Shown here one piece after another: positions 7,556-16,783 of a stretch of 34,268 bases of DNA. The notes under the pieces were generated by a model that was given only the letters and a program-made list of their open reading frames with translations, ran no database searches and was not told where the DNA came from. Where the stretch lies: the NCBI GenBank assembly GCA_903869825.1, contig CAIQAL010000016.1, forward strand, positions 1 to 34,268, in the 5' to 3' direction. The first letter of the stretch is position 1; the number at the start of each line of letters is the position of its first letter. The translations under genes were made by a program, and so were the position numbers. The DNA comes from an uncultured bacterium. GTDB lineage: Bacteria > Patescibacteriota > Minisyncoccia > Phycocordibacterales > UBA9973.

Positions 7556-9562
7556 TTAGGCCTGAATGTTTGCAGGCAAAGTTCGGAAGCTTTGAGTAGG
7601 AACAAGGTCTTGATTTGCTCCAGTAGTTATTGCACTAGTGGTGTAAGTTCGAACCTTGGTCAAGCGAACATGGTAGTAACCTGCTGCTGCGGTTCCTTTT
7701 GTCAAGGTAACTGAAACAGTAAAGTGTTTAGCACTATCACTATTTAGCAAGTAACCTGAACCAACAGTTGAAGCATCAGATGTTGACAAGGCTGCACTGG
7801 AAACTCCAGTAGCGATTGAGACATTTGATGAATCTTCAATAACATATTCGAAGGCTGCGCCGTCAGCTGCTGTAAGCAATGAAGTTGTACCAGTATAAAG
7901 ATCACTTCCGAATGAAGTAACAGTAACTGGAATGTTCCAAGTTGCAGTAGTTACTAGACCTCCTGTATTGGAAGTGGTAGTAGGAGCAGCTTGAGTCATA
8001 GCTACGTTAACACCAGATGCACGCAAGGTCATGATATTTCCAATAGCCGAACCAACTCGGTATGAGCTAGTTGTAGGTAGTTGATCACCATTGACATCTT
8101 GTACACTGAAATATGCTGGAGCTGCGAAATCAGCATAAGTAAGGGATGTTGTAAGAGTTTCTCCATCAGCATACACTCCTGTGCTTTCTGCTTTAAGATC
8201 AGCCTTTACTACAAATTCTGCAGTTGTTCCTGCCGGAATTACGTTGTAAGGAGATGCCAAATTGTCAAAGGTGTATCTGTATGTAGGTGATACTATTCCA
8301 CCAACACCAGTAACGCCAGATGAACCATCAACTGATTGCATCACATTTGTTCCACTGTACAAGTACAATGTATTGATGATGTTACCAATTGCAGCTGTTC
8401 CTTTTGTAATTTGAATAGGAACTTTTCTAAGAGTTAAATCAGAGTTTGTAGCTTTAACTGTAAATCTTAGTAATTCTACTCCATTAGTTGCAGAAGTAGA
8501 ACTTACTGCTAGGGTAGATGCAGCTGGATTAGTTGAAGAAATACCAACTGTAGCTTTTACGCCATTAGCTGAGAATTTTCCAAATTGTAATCCTGTCTGA
8601 GCAATTGGACTTCCTGGGTAAGTGTCATATGAACCATCTGGTGATGTTGCACTGATTCCTCCAGCGACAAATGAAACTGTCCAATTTGCGGCTGAGTTTC
8701 CAGTATCAATTGAACTGGCTACATCAACAGTAACATAGAAACGACCGATTTGGTCTTTTGCAATTACTGAATTTAAACCTGCAAAGTTGAAAGTGTACAA
8801 ATCAGTTGAAGTATTGCGGTCAGCCATTGATACTGGCATGGTTGCAAGTTTGGTTGAACCTAGCCATAGAGTAGCGCCGGTAATATACTTTGAAAGATTT
8901 GTTGAAGAACCTGTTGTGTCAGCATTTAAGAAAGTGACACGAACGCGATTAACTGTCTGATCAGCTAGTCTGGCGGTCAAACGAATACCAGCAACTACTT
9001 GATCGGTTTCTGATTCATAAGCTGTTGAAACACGACCTGTTGAATCTAGATTTTCGTCAGCTAAGTATCCGTTAGTTCCAGTACTTGCAGGTGTTCCAGT
9101 TCCAAGTGCGCATGCTGCGAAAGTTGGAGCAACTGGAGTTACTGCGACATATCCGGCTGGACATGAACCTTGAGCTGGAGTTGCAACTACGCATGCTGCG
9201 AAAGTTGGAGCAACTGGAGTTGTGGAAACATATCCTGCTGGACAATTTCCGGTTACTGCTACTGCAGTTCCGTTGATAGCAGCTCGGGTCATAGGACCAA
9301 CAACGCCATCAGCTGTTAATGCAGGAACTTGACTTGCTTGAAAAGCCATAACTTTAGCTTTTGTGATTGAGCCAAAATATCCGGTTGCTGGAGTTACTCC
9401 AAGCTTTGCTTGAAGACATGAAACATCAGCATTTCTCATTCCTTGTTTCAAGGTCATTGTAAGTGTGCAAGTATTGTCGGCTTTCGCAAATGAAACGCCA
9501 ACGAGTACCATAGCAACAACCACAAATCCAAGAATGAATTTTGATTTTAATAAATTACTCAT
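7556..9562 (-). CDS. Secreted S-layer-like protein with N-terminal peptidoglycan-binding domain
   Basis: 668 aa; signal peptide (FILGFVVVAMVLVGVSFAKA), PG_binding_1-like LKQGMRNADVSCLQAKLGV...TADGVVGPMTRAAING, then Thr/Ser-rich beta-type extracellular repeats. Confidence 0.75.
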   Translation of the reverse strand: MSNLLKSKFILGFVVVAMVLVGVSFAKADNTCTLTMTLKQGMRNADVSCLQAKLGVTPATGYFGSITKAKVMAFQASQVPALTADGVVGPMTRAAINGTAVAVTGNCPAGYVSTTPVAPTFAACVVATPAQGSCPAGYVAVTPVAPTFAACALGTGTPASTGTNGYLADENLDSTGRVSTAYESETDQVVAGIRLTARLADQTVNRVRVTFLNADTTGSSTNLSKYITGATLWLGSTKLATMPVSMADRNTSTDLYTFNFAGLNSVIAKDQIGRFYVTVDVASSIDTGNSAANWTVSFVAGGISATSPDGSYDTYPGSPIAQTGLQFGKFSANGVKATVGISSTNPAASTLAVSSTSATNGVELLRFTVKATNSDLTLRKVPIQITKGTAAIGNIINTLYLYSGTNVMQSVDGSSGVTGVGGIVSPTYRYTFDNLASPYNVIPAGTTAEFVVKADLKAESTGVYADGETLTTSLTYADFAAPAYFSVQDVNGDQLPTTSSYRVGSAIGNIMTLRASGVNVAMTQAAPTTTSNTGGLVTTATWNIPVTVTSFGSDLYTGTTSLLTAADGAAFEYVIEDSSNVSIATGVSSAALSTSDASTVGSGYLLNSDSAKHFTVSVTLTKGTAAAGYYHVRLTKVRTYTTSAITTGANQDLVPTQSFRTLPANIQA
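9109..9250 (-). repeat. Tandem 81-bp duplication encoding Cys-containing repeat
   Basis: CGCATGCTGCGAAAGTTGGAGCAACTGGAGTT occurs at 9109 and 9190 (offset 81 bp = 27 aa); protein CPAGYVSTTPVAPTFAAC / CPAGYVAVTPVAPTFAAC. Confidence 0.9.
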
Positions 9563-9768
9563 AATATATTCTAATGCTCGCTTACTAATTCCTCATCTAT
9601 CCTCTTTTAAGAAGAGATAAAAAATATGGATGCGAGTTTTTATATGCCATTAATTAGTTTCGACAAAACTAAAAGCACATAATTTTTTCTATCATTATCT
9701 TTCTCCACCAATAATTAATAAACACTAATAATGAGGTTTCGAAATGATAACGAACAGATATAAACTAA

Positions 9769-9835
9769 ATTGAAAACACATGTTTATCCAACTCAGAATA
9801 AATTCCGATCAGGATAAAGCTATTTTGTTTTCAAT
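9769..9835. other. Nested inverted repeat in the 535-bp intergenic region (candidate structured leader or operator)
   Basis: ATTGAAAACA (9769-9778)...TGTTTTCAAT (9826-9835), with internal TTTATCC (9783-9789)...GGATAAA (9812-9818). Confidence 0.5.
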
Positions 9836-10097
9836 GACCTAGCCAATTTTCCTTCAAGATTTTTTCGACGAAATCGTGAACGAAAATGAACGCGGTTTTA
9901 TGCCTGTGATGCAAGTAAAGCATCTACCTCTCGATAGACACCTAACTCTCCCACAAACATAATATCATTATAATATAGAGTCGTAAAATACGGCAATATA
10001 TTATGTGGATAACCTCATATCTATCCAATAGATACGACGTATCACATATAGGATTATTACATATAATTGAGTAAAAAGCAACCTGAGAATACGGTCT

Positions 10098-10985
10098 TTA
10101 TTTTAGAGAGTACTTGCTCCATCTTTTCTCTCCTTTTTTCTTAAGGACACCATCTCGGACCATCGCCACGAGTTCCCGCTGGAGAGTCTTTTCTCCTGTC
10201 TCTTTACCCTTACTTTGGAGAGCCAAAGCTATGTCCTTTATACTTGCTCCATCAAAATTTATTGAGCTATTTTTTTTGTCCTTTATGGTTGAAAGTATCT
10301 CTTCTCGTCTGTGGTTTTTTGTCCCTTCGTTAATATGGGAGATTGAAGTTGCTGGCTTTGTCCGTGATAGATCTGACACCCTATCGGACAAAACTTTTCC
10401 CTCGACTTTGCTCAGGGCATGCAATAATGTTCCGCCTTTCTGAACACCGATTCGAGTACTTGATTGTCCTTTAGAAAAACTTCTTCCAGGAAGATTTCCT
10501 CCTAAAAAAGTCATCAAACTTCTTCCATTGTTGTCTCTCGCTAAACCTTCTTCTTCTGTCAATAATCCAGTAAGCCATTTGGGATCATTCTCCGGTACTT
10601 GTGGAGTAGATTCAATCACAGATTTCTTTAATTCAAAAAACTCATTTTTTAAAATGCTGGAGTTCATCTGTGAGATTAGTCCTATCCCAGATGCAATTTC
10701 TAAAAAGGACAAAACTTCACTAACGCAGGCTTCTACTTTGTGATAGATAGCATTTGTCCGATAGGACAAGCGTCCAATGTCCGAGATGATTTCCACTCCC
10801 AAGGCTCGAAGTTTGTTGCGGAGAGGTTCTTCTTTGTCCATTATGTCCGTTACCATATACAAGGCAGTTATAAGCTTGTTCGTCTTACTGTAAGACAGAA
10901 AGACAGCTCCTCGAACCTCTTCAGAAGAGACAGACAAATTTGTGTCTTTTACTTCGTTTCCCTGACTTTTAGTTTCACCCAACAT
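10098..10985 (-). CDS. Hypothetical protein with C-terminal winged-helix-like region, probable DNA-binding regulator
   Basis: C-terminus RREEILSTIKDKKNSSINFDGASIKDIALALQSKGKETGEKTLQRELVAMVRDGVLKKKGEKRWSKYSLK reads as a wHTH; start placed at MLGETK (10985) because the upstream ATG overlaps the -10 box. Confidence 0.65.
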   Translation of the reverse strand: MLGETKSQGNEVKDTNLSVSSEEVRGAVFLSYSKTNKLITALYMVTDIMDKEEPLRNKLRALGVEIISDIGRLSYRTNAIYHKVEACVSEVLSFLEIASGIGLISQMNSSILKNEFFELKKSVIESTPQVPENDPKWLTGLLTEEEGLARDNNGRSLMTFLGGNLPGRSFSKGQSSTRIGVQKGGTLLHALSKVEGKVLSDRVSDLSRTKPATSISHINEGTKNHRREEILSTIKDKKNSSINFDGASIKDIALALQSKGKETGEKTLQRELVAMVRDGVLKKKGEKRWSKYSLK

Positions 10986-10992
10986 GCTGTCC

Positions 10993-11020
10993 ATTATATA
11001 TAAAAGACATAGCATGTCAA
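10993..11020 (-). promoter_or_regulatory. Near-consensus sigma-70 promoter, leaderless
   Basis: Minus strand TTGACA (11020-11015) -16 nt- TATAAT (10998-10993) -7 nt- ATG (10985). Confidence 0.85.
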
Positions 11021-11175
11021 CAGATAAAAGGACAGAAATAACAAAAAAGAGGTATTGTTTTTAGGGAGTTTCAAAGCTGACGAACCGAGAACTTAAGAAT
11101 TTTTTAAGTTTAAAAAAATTCGTACTCTAGAGAGTAACACCTTTTTTTTATTAAAAAAAAATTTCATTTTTATGT

Positions 11176-11181
11176 TAAAAT
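11176..11181 (+). promoter_or_regulatory. Extended -10 promoter of ftsK, leaderless
   Basis: TGT-TAAAAT then 6 nt to ATG at 11188. Confidence 0.55.
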
Positions 11182-11187
11182 ACCTAA

Positions 11188-13392
11188 ATGGCAAAAAACG
11201 AAAAGAATCAAACTAAAAAAAATAAAAGTAATGGAAAATCTTCCGGTGGAAGTAAATTAAAAACAGAAACAAAACATGGAATTCTAGCAGTAATATTTTT
11301 TGTTTTAGCTCTCTTTCTTTTGATGGCCTACTTCGACATCGCTGGCCCAGCCGGAAAAATGTTTAAAGATTTTTTTTCTTATATGCTGGGAATTGGCTAT
11401 ATCTTATTACCGATTCTTTTTGTTTTAATCGGATCATCTTTTGTAAAATCGGAACGACCAAATATCGGATTTACCCGCACGATCAGTTCCTTTCTTTTTT
11501 TGCTCTCAAGTTTGGGAATAATCAACATCGCTTCAAACAACTCCGGTGGATTTTTAGGAAAAATTTTATCTATCCCATTCGTGTATCTTTTTGATCTCTA
11601 CGCCAGTGTTATTTTCCTCGGAGCAATTTTAATAATTTCTATTTTAGTGATGTTTGATGCCAAGCCGGCTCTCATTCCATTCTTCACAAAACTTTGGGCA
11701 ATGCTTCGAAAAAAACCTGCCCAAGATCAAGAAGAGGAAGAAGTAGAAACAACAGAAGAAATCCCGGAAGCGATTGAGGAAAATAAAGAGAAAAAAGAAA
11801 GCACGGGAGATAAAATAAAGAAAGCCTTGGGAGTAAATAAAAAAGAAGAAGTTAGTGAAGAGGAAGAAGAAATTCCAATCAAAAAAAGACGCGGCGGTCT
11901 TGTTTCCGACTACATCCCTCCTCCGCTTTCTCTCCTTGAAGAAGATCAGGGGAAACCAAACACAGGAGACATCAAAGCAAACGCAAATATTATTAAAAGA
12001 ACTTTGGCCAACTTTGGAATAGAAGTTGAGATGGATGAAATAACCATCGGACCAACCGTCACCCGTTACGCTCTCAAGCCAGCGGAAGGAATGAAACTTT
12101 CTCGGATCGTTGGACTGCAAAATGATTTGTCCCTTGCGCTCGCTGCCCACCCGATCCGAATCGAAGCCCCTATCCCAGGAAAATCTTTGGTCGGAATCGA
12201 AATTCCGAATAAATCAAAATCAATCGTTGGGCTCGCCACAATGCTCTCCGATGAAAAGTTTAGTCATTCAACAAAAGTTCTCACCATCGCTCTTGGCCGA
12301 GGAATTTCCGGAAAAGCGATGTTCGGAAATTTGGCGAAGATGCCTCACTGTTTGGTCGCCGGAACAACCGGTTCCGGAAAATCTGTCACCATCCACTCGA
12401 TGATCACTTCCCTCTTGTATCGGAACGGTCCGGATGATTTAAAGTTTATTTTGATTGATCCAAAGCGAGTGGAGCTCACGATGTACAACAAAATCCCTCA
12501 TTTGCTTACTCCGGTAATTACCGACGCCAAAAAAACAATCCTGGCCTTGAAATGGGCCGCGAAGGAAATGGACCGTCGCTACGATATTTTAGAAGCGGAA
12601 TCCCTGCAGAACGTCGAGTCTTACCACACGAACGTACTCGGAAAAACCCCAAAGAGAACCAAGAAAGCGGAAGATGGAGCCGAAACGGAAGTATCTGTCG
12701 ACCGAATGCCTTATATTGTGATCGTTATTGACGAACTTGCCGATATTATGAGTACTTACCCACGAGAACTTGAGTCTGCTATTGTTCGACTCGCTCAAAT
12801 GTCTAGAGCAGTTGGTATCCACTTGGTTCTTTCAACTCAGCGGCCGGAAGTAAATGTTATTACCGGGCTCATTAAAGCAAATATCCCAGCCAGAATTGCT
12901 CTTAAGGTGTCTTCTCAAATCGACTCCCGAACAATCCTTGACGCCGGTGGGGCGGAAAAGCTGCTTGGCGCTGGAGATATGCTTTATTCTTCAGGCGACG
13001 CTCAGCCGGAGCGATTGCAGTCTGCTTACGTTTCAGAAACAGAAGTGAAGAAGGTGGTAAAATATTTAGCTGATACTTACCGAGATGAAGTTATGGAAGA
13101 AATATCCCTTTCAAGTGGCTCCATCTCCGCCGATAAAAGTATTTTTGAAAGTACTCTCGATGGTGATGAAGAGGACGATGAATTGTATGAAGACGCCAGA
13201 CAATGTGTCATTGAGGCCGGAAAAGCTTCCACTTCCTACTTGCAAAGAAAACTAAAGTTGGGTTATGCCCGAGCCGCTCGACTGATGGATATCTTAGAAG
13301 AACGTGGAGTAATCGGCCCCGGAGACGGAGCAAAGCCGAGAGAAGTCTTGGAAAAGATCAACCGAACGGAAACTGGTGAAAATATCTTATGA
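11188..13392 (+). CDS. ftsK: DNA translocase FtsK/SpoIIIE
   Basis: N-terminal TM helices, Walker A (VAGTTGSGKSVTIHSMI), Walker B (YIVIVIDELADIM), C-terminal gamma-like winged helix (STSYLQRKLKLGYARAARLMDILEERGVIGPGDGAKPREVL). Confidence 0.97.
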   Translation: MAKNEKNQTKKNKSNGKSSGGSKLKTETKHGILAVIFFVLALFLLMAYFDIAGPAGKMFKDFFSYMLGIGYILLPILFVLIGSSFVKSERPNIGFTRTISSFLFLLSSLGIINIASNNSGGFLGKILSIPFVYLFDLYASVIFLGAILIISILVMFDAKPALIPFFTKLWAMLRKKPAQDQEEEEVETTEEIPEAIEENKEKKESTGDKIKKALGVNKKEEVSEEEEEIPIKKRRGGLVSDYIPPPLSLLEEDQGKPNTGDIKANANIIKRTLANFGIEVEMDEITIGPTVTRYALKPAEGMKLSRIVGLQNDLSLALAAHPIRIEAPIPGKSLVGIEIPNKSKSIVGLATMLSDEKFSHSTKVLTIALGRGISGKAMFGNLAKMPHCLVAGTTGSGKSVTIHSMITSLLYRNGPDDLKFILIDPKRVELTMYNKIPHLLTPVITDAKKTILALKWAAKEMDRRYDILEAESLQNVESYHTNVLGKTPKRTKKAEDGAETEVSVDRMPYIVIVIDELADIMSTYPRELESAIVRLAQMSRAVGIHLVLSTQRPEVNVITGLIKANIPARIALKVSSQIDSRTILDAGGAEKLLGAGDMLYSSGDAQPERLQSAYVSETEVKKVVKYLADTYRDEVMEEISLSSGSISADKSIFESTLDGDEEDDELYEDARQCVIEAGKASTSYLQRKLKLGYARAARLMDILEERGVIGPGDGAKPREVLEKINRTETGENIL

Positions 13393-13760
13393 GGCAAGAC
13401 ACAAAAAAAATACTCAAGATGTTTTTAGTTTCGATTCTTTTTATCATTATCACCACTTTTGCTTTTTTTAATTCAAAAGATTTGATTTTCGGAGTAAAAA
13501 TAAAGAACGTCGACCTCGTAGACAATATGAAAGTCTCCGGCAGTATCTTGAAAGTTACCGGAGTTGCCAAAAATGCAATAAAGTTAACCCTCGATGGACG
13601 AGAAATCTCCATTGACGAAGCCGGTAATTTTGACGAGACAATTATTCTTTCTTTGGGTTATAATCTAGTTAATATCAAGGCCGAAGATAAATTTGGACAC
13701 CTTGATGAAAAGAATTATAAATTAATATACGTTGCGGAGGACAACCCCGCCGCACAATAA
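13389..13760 (+). CDS. Membrane-anchored Ig-like/glucodextranase-B-like domain protein
   Basis: 123 aa, N-terminal TM then VSGSILKVTGVAKNAIKLTLDGREISIDEAGNFDETIILSLGYNLVNIKAEDKFGH; overlaps ftsK stop by 4 nt. Confidence 0.6.
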   Translation: MRQDTKKILKMFLVSILFIIITTFAFFNSKDLIFGVKIKNVDLVDNMKVSGSILKVTGVAKNAIKLTLDGREISIDEAGNFDETIILSLGYNLVNIKAEDKFGHLDEKNYKLIYVAEDNPAAQ

Positions 13761-13766
13761 TAGACT

Positions 13767-14807
13767 ATGCAAAAGAAAAAAGAAAAAGCCGAAAAAGGAG
13801 CCATTGGAACAACCTTGCTCGATGACACTTTGAAAGCAATCCAAACAAAATTTGGCGAAGGATCAATTATGAAAATGGGAGATACTCCGAGAGTTGATTT
13901 GAATGTAATCCCTACCGGATCCCTTGGTCTTGATATGGCACTCGGCGTCGGAGGTGTCCCCCGAGGACGGATCATTGAAATTTTTGGACCGGAATCTTCC
14001 GGAAAGACAACCTTGGCTTCCCACATCGTAGCCGAAGCCCAAAAGCTCGGCGGCATTTGTGCTTATATTGATGCGGAACATGCCATGGATCCGGAATATA
14101 CCAAGAGGCTCGGAGTGAAAATAAATGATTTACTTATTTCTCAACCAGATACAGGCGAACAAGCACTTGAGATCGTCGAGAGTTTAGTGCGCACTGGGAA
14201 AATTGACGTCATCGTCGTTGACTCAGTCGCTGCGCTTACTCCAAAAGATGAAATCGAAGGTGATATGGGAGCATACCACGTCGGAAAACAGGCAAGACTT
14301 ATGTCTCAAGCGCTTCGCAAGCTCACTGCCATAGTTGCTAAATCAAAAACTCTTGTCATTTTTATCAACCAAATCCGCATGCAAATCGGAGTAATGTTCG
14401 GCAATCCGGAAACTACTCCGGGAGGAAAAGCTTTGAAATTTTACACTTCTATCCGTCTTGATATAAGAAAAATCGCTCAAATTAAAAAGGGAGAAGAAGT
14501 GGTGGGTTCCCGCACTCGAGTAAAAGTAGTCAAAAATAAAGTGGCCGCTCCATTCAAGCAGACGGAATTTGATATCATCTACAATGAAGGTATTTCCAGG
14601 GAAGGTGAAATAATCGCGCTCGGTGAGAAATTCAACATTCTTGAAAAAAGTGGAAACTCTTATAACTATAGTCCCAAAGGTGACGCAAAAGAAAAGATAA
14701 CCTTGGGCCGAGGCTATGATTCCACCCGAACCTTCCTAAAAGAAAACCCAAAAGTCACCGAGCAAATCTTGAAAGAAATAAAAAAGAAATTTGCCGAAGA
14801 GATTTAA
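13767..14807 (+). CDS. recA: Recombinase RecA
   Basis: [58 protein letters not shown]. Confidence 0.99.
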   Translation: MQKKKEKAEKGAIGTTLLDDTLKAIQTKFGEGSIMKMGDTPRVDLNVIPTGSLGLDMALGVGGVPRGRIIEIFGPESSGKTTLASHIVAEAQKLGGICAYIDAEHAMDPEYTKRLGVKINDLLISQPDTGEQALEIVESLVRTGKIDVIVVDSVAALTPKDEIEGDMGAYHVGKQARLMSQALRKLTAIVAKSKTLVIFINQIRMQIGVMFGNPETTPGGKALKFYTSIRLDIRKIAQIKKGEEVVGSRTRVKVVKNKVAAPFKQTEFDIIYNEGISREGEIIALGEKFNILEKSGNSYNYSPKGDAKEKITLGRGYDSTRTFLKENPKVTEQILKEIKKKFAEEI

Positions 14808-14811
14808 CTTT

Positions 14812-14853
14812 TAACAAAAGAAACACCTTTTAAAAAGGTGTTTCTTTTGTTTT
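14812..14853 (+). terminator. Intrinsic terminator of the ftsK-recA unit
   Basis: AAAAGAAACACCTTTT-AAA-AGGTGTTTCTTTTGTTTTT. Confidence 0.9.
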
Positions 14854-14863
14854 TATATATGAT

Positions 14864-14892
14864 TTGCCTCTAAATATTTTTTCTGGTAATAT
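14864..14892 (+). promoter_or_regulatory. Promoter of efp, leaderless
   Basis: TTGCCT (14864-14869) -17 nt- TAATAT (14887-14892, preceded by TGG) -6 nt- ATG at 14899. Confidence 0.65.
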
Positions 14893-14898
14893 CAAAAT

Positions 14899-15480
14899 AT
14901 GGCTACATTAGAATATAGTGAAATAAGAAGTGGAAAAATAATATTACACGACGACGAACCGTGTGAAGTCATTGACTCTCACGTGGCCCGGACCCAGCAA
15001 CGAAAACCTCAAAACCAGGTCAAGCTCAGAAGTTTGATGTCTGGGAAGGTATTTCCTGCTACCTATCACGTTTCAGATAAGGCCGATGAAGCTGATATTG
15101 AAAAAAGAGATGTTAAATTTTTATATCAAAATAAGGGTGAATTTTGGTTTTGTAATCCCACCAATCCAGCTGACCGTTTCAAACTTGATGAAAATCTGCT
15201 CGGGAATACAGCCAAATTTTTAAAAGCAAATGAAACTGTCGCAGCTTTGATCTGGACCAATGATGATGATGAAGAAAAAACTATTGGTCTCAAGCTACCA
15301 ATCAAAATGGAATTCAAAGTAAAAGAAGCTCCGCCGGCTGTTCGGGGAGACACTTCCAAAAGTGGAAACAAAACTATTACTCTTGAAAACGGAACTACTT
15401 TATCCACCCCAATGTTCATCACCGAAGGTGACACTATCCGTCTCAACACTGAAACCGGCGAATACGTCGAACGAGCCTAA
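14899..15480 (+). CDS. efp: Elongation factor P (atypical loop)
   Basis: 193 aa; EIRSGKIILHDDEPCEVIDSHV...VKLRSLMSGKVFPATYHVSDKADEADIEKRDVKFLYQNKGEFWFCNP and C-terminal VRGDTSKSGNKTITLENGTTLSTPMFITEGDTIRLNTETGEYVERA. Confidence 0.95.
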   Translation: MATLEYSEIRSGKIILHDDEPCEVIDSHVARTQQRKPQNQVKLRSLMSGKVFPATYHVSDKADEADIEKRDVKFLYQNKGEFWFCNPTNPADRFKLDENLLGNTAKFLKANETVAALIWTNDDDEEKTIGLKLPIKMEFKVKEAPPAVRGDTSKSGNKTITLENGTTLSTPMFITEGDTIRLNTETGEYVERA

Positions 15481-15492
15481 ATAAGGATTAAC

Positions 15493-15520
15493 AAAAAAAT
15501 CCCCAATCGGGGATTTTTTT
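15493..15520. terminator. Bidirectional intrinsic terminator between efp and rpsR
   Basis: AAAAAAATCCCC-AATC-GGGGATTTTTTT. Confidence 0.88.
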
Positions 15521-15533
15521 AGTTTAAATTTAT

Positions 15534-15734
15534 TTATCTGGCTACGAATGGCAGAAGGCCAAGAAAACGAGCATGCTTAATAGCAAGAGCTAACTTCCGT
15601 TGATTCTTGGAAGTAACCCCGGTACGCTTGTGACTCACAATTTTTCCGTTCGGATTCAAAAACTTCTTTAGGATTGAGACATCCTTGTAATCGATATATT
15701 TAATGTTGTTGGCTGAAAAGTAATCTTGTTTCAT
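15534..15734 (-). CDS. rpsR: 30S ribosomal protein S18
   Basis: [51 protein letters not shown]. Confidence 0.97.
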   Translation of the reverse strand: MKQDYFSANNIKYIDYKDVSILKKFLNPNGKIVSHKRTGVTSKNQRKLALAIKHARFLGLLPFVAR

Positions 15735-15748
15735 ATATTTTTTATTAA

Positions 15749-16204
15749 TTAAAATGGAATGTCTTCCGGATTAATGTCTTCTTCTGGATACTCGATGGAA
15801 TCCAATTCTTCGGACTTATTTTCTTTTGGAGCACTTGCACTACTTGCGGGGGCTCCGCTTGCCGGTCCGCCGTTTCCTTTTGGACCAAACTGGGTACGGT
15901 CAGCGACGATTTCGGTGCGATATTTTTTCTCTCCACTTGTCTTGTCATCCCAACTCCTAGTCTGCATTCTCCCCTCCACTAACATTGAACTTCCTTTCTT
16001 CATATATTGGGCAACTGTCTCTGCTTGGCGTCCGAAGACTACTACATTGTGATAATCCGTGTTCTCTTGTCTTGCTCCATTCTTGTCTTTCCAGACACGA
16101 TTGGTGGCTAAAGAAAATGAACATATTTTTATTCCAGATGGAAGAGATCTGATTTCCGGATCACGGGTCAAGTTTCCTATTACAATTGCTTTGTTTAAAT
16201 ACAT
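15749..16204 (-). CDS. ssb: Single-stranded DNA-binding protein
   Basis: [36 protein letters not shown]..., acidic C-terminal tail ending EDIPF. Confidence 0.97.
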   Translation of the reverse strand: MYLNKAIVIGNLTRDPEIRSLPSGIKICSFSLATNRVWKDKNGARQENTDYHNVVVFGRQAETVAQYMKKGSSMLVEGRMQTRSWDDKTSGEKKYRTEIVADRTQFGPKGNGGPASGAPASSASAPKENKSEELDSIEYPEEDINPEDIPF

Positions 16205-16228
16205 AGTTTAATAATTATTTTTATAATA

Positions 16229-16783
16229 CTATGCTACCATCGCATCGATTTCTTTGTCGATTTCTTCTTTATTGATCGGCGCTTCTTCTTTGCCCTCTTC
16301 TTTTTCGCCTAAGGTTGGAGTCTTTCGGCGAGGAACTTCTCTTTGAATAAACCTCTTCGAAGCGATAGTATTTTCTTTTACTGTTTTCAAAATCAAAAAT
16401 CTGACGATAGTAGGGTCCAAGTCCATTTTCTTTTTAAGTTCCAATACTTTTTCCGGATCCATAAAGAATTTTATCCAACCAAAGTAAGCTGTATCGTAAT
16501 TGTGATGCACGTTTTGGATTACTTTTTGCATTGAATAAGCCAAATTTATCATTACTGGCATTTCATCCGAAATACTCTGGCCTCCAAATGTGCTTATCAA
16601 TTCCTTTAAATTGCCGTAAATAGTTGGCGTTTCTTCTTCACTTAAGGTTGGTACTAAAAGATATCCGACCTCGTATACTCGTGGGTCAGTTCCTTCCGCT
16701 TCCTCAAATGACAAATAATTTTCTTCTTTATTTTCCTTTTCTTGCATAGGCTTCATACTAGCAAAATTTTTAGATTGCGTCAA
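16229..16783 (-). CDS. rpsF: 30S ribosomal protein S6 with N- and C-terminal extensions
   Basis: YEVGYLLVPTLSEEETPTIYGNLKELISTFGG...AYFGWIKFFMDPEKVLELKKKMDLDPTIVRFLILK; located in rpsF-ssb-rpsR order. Confidence 0.9.
   Translation of the reverse strand: MTQSKNFASMKPMQEKENKEENYLSFEEAEGTDPRVYEVGYLLVPTLSEEETPTIYGNLKELISTFGGQSISDEMPVMINLAYSMQKVIQNVHHNYDTAYFGWIKFFMDPEKVLELKKKMDLDPTIVRFLILKTVKENTIASKRFIQREVPRRKTPTLGEKEEGKEEAPINKEEIDKEIDAMVA

Noticed and set aside
10357-10392. TTTGTCCGTGATAG...CTATCGGACAAA hairpin as an intragenic terminator or ncRNA
   Set aside because: No T tract and it lies mid-gene; better explained as two copies of the TGTCC motif in opposite orientation
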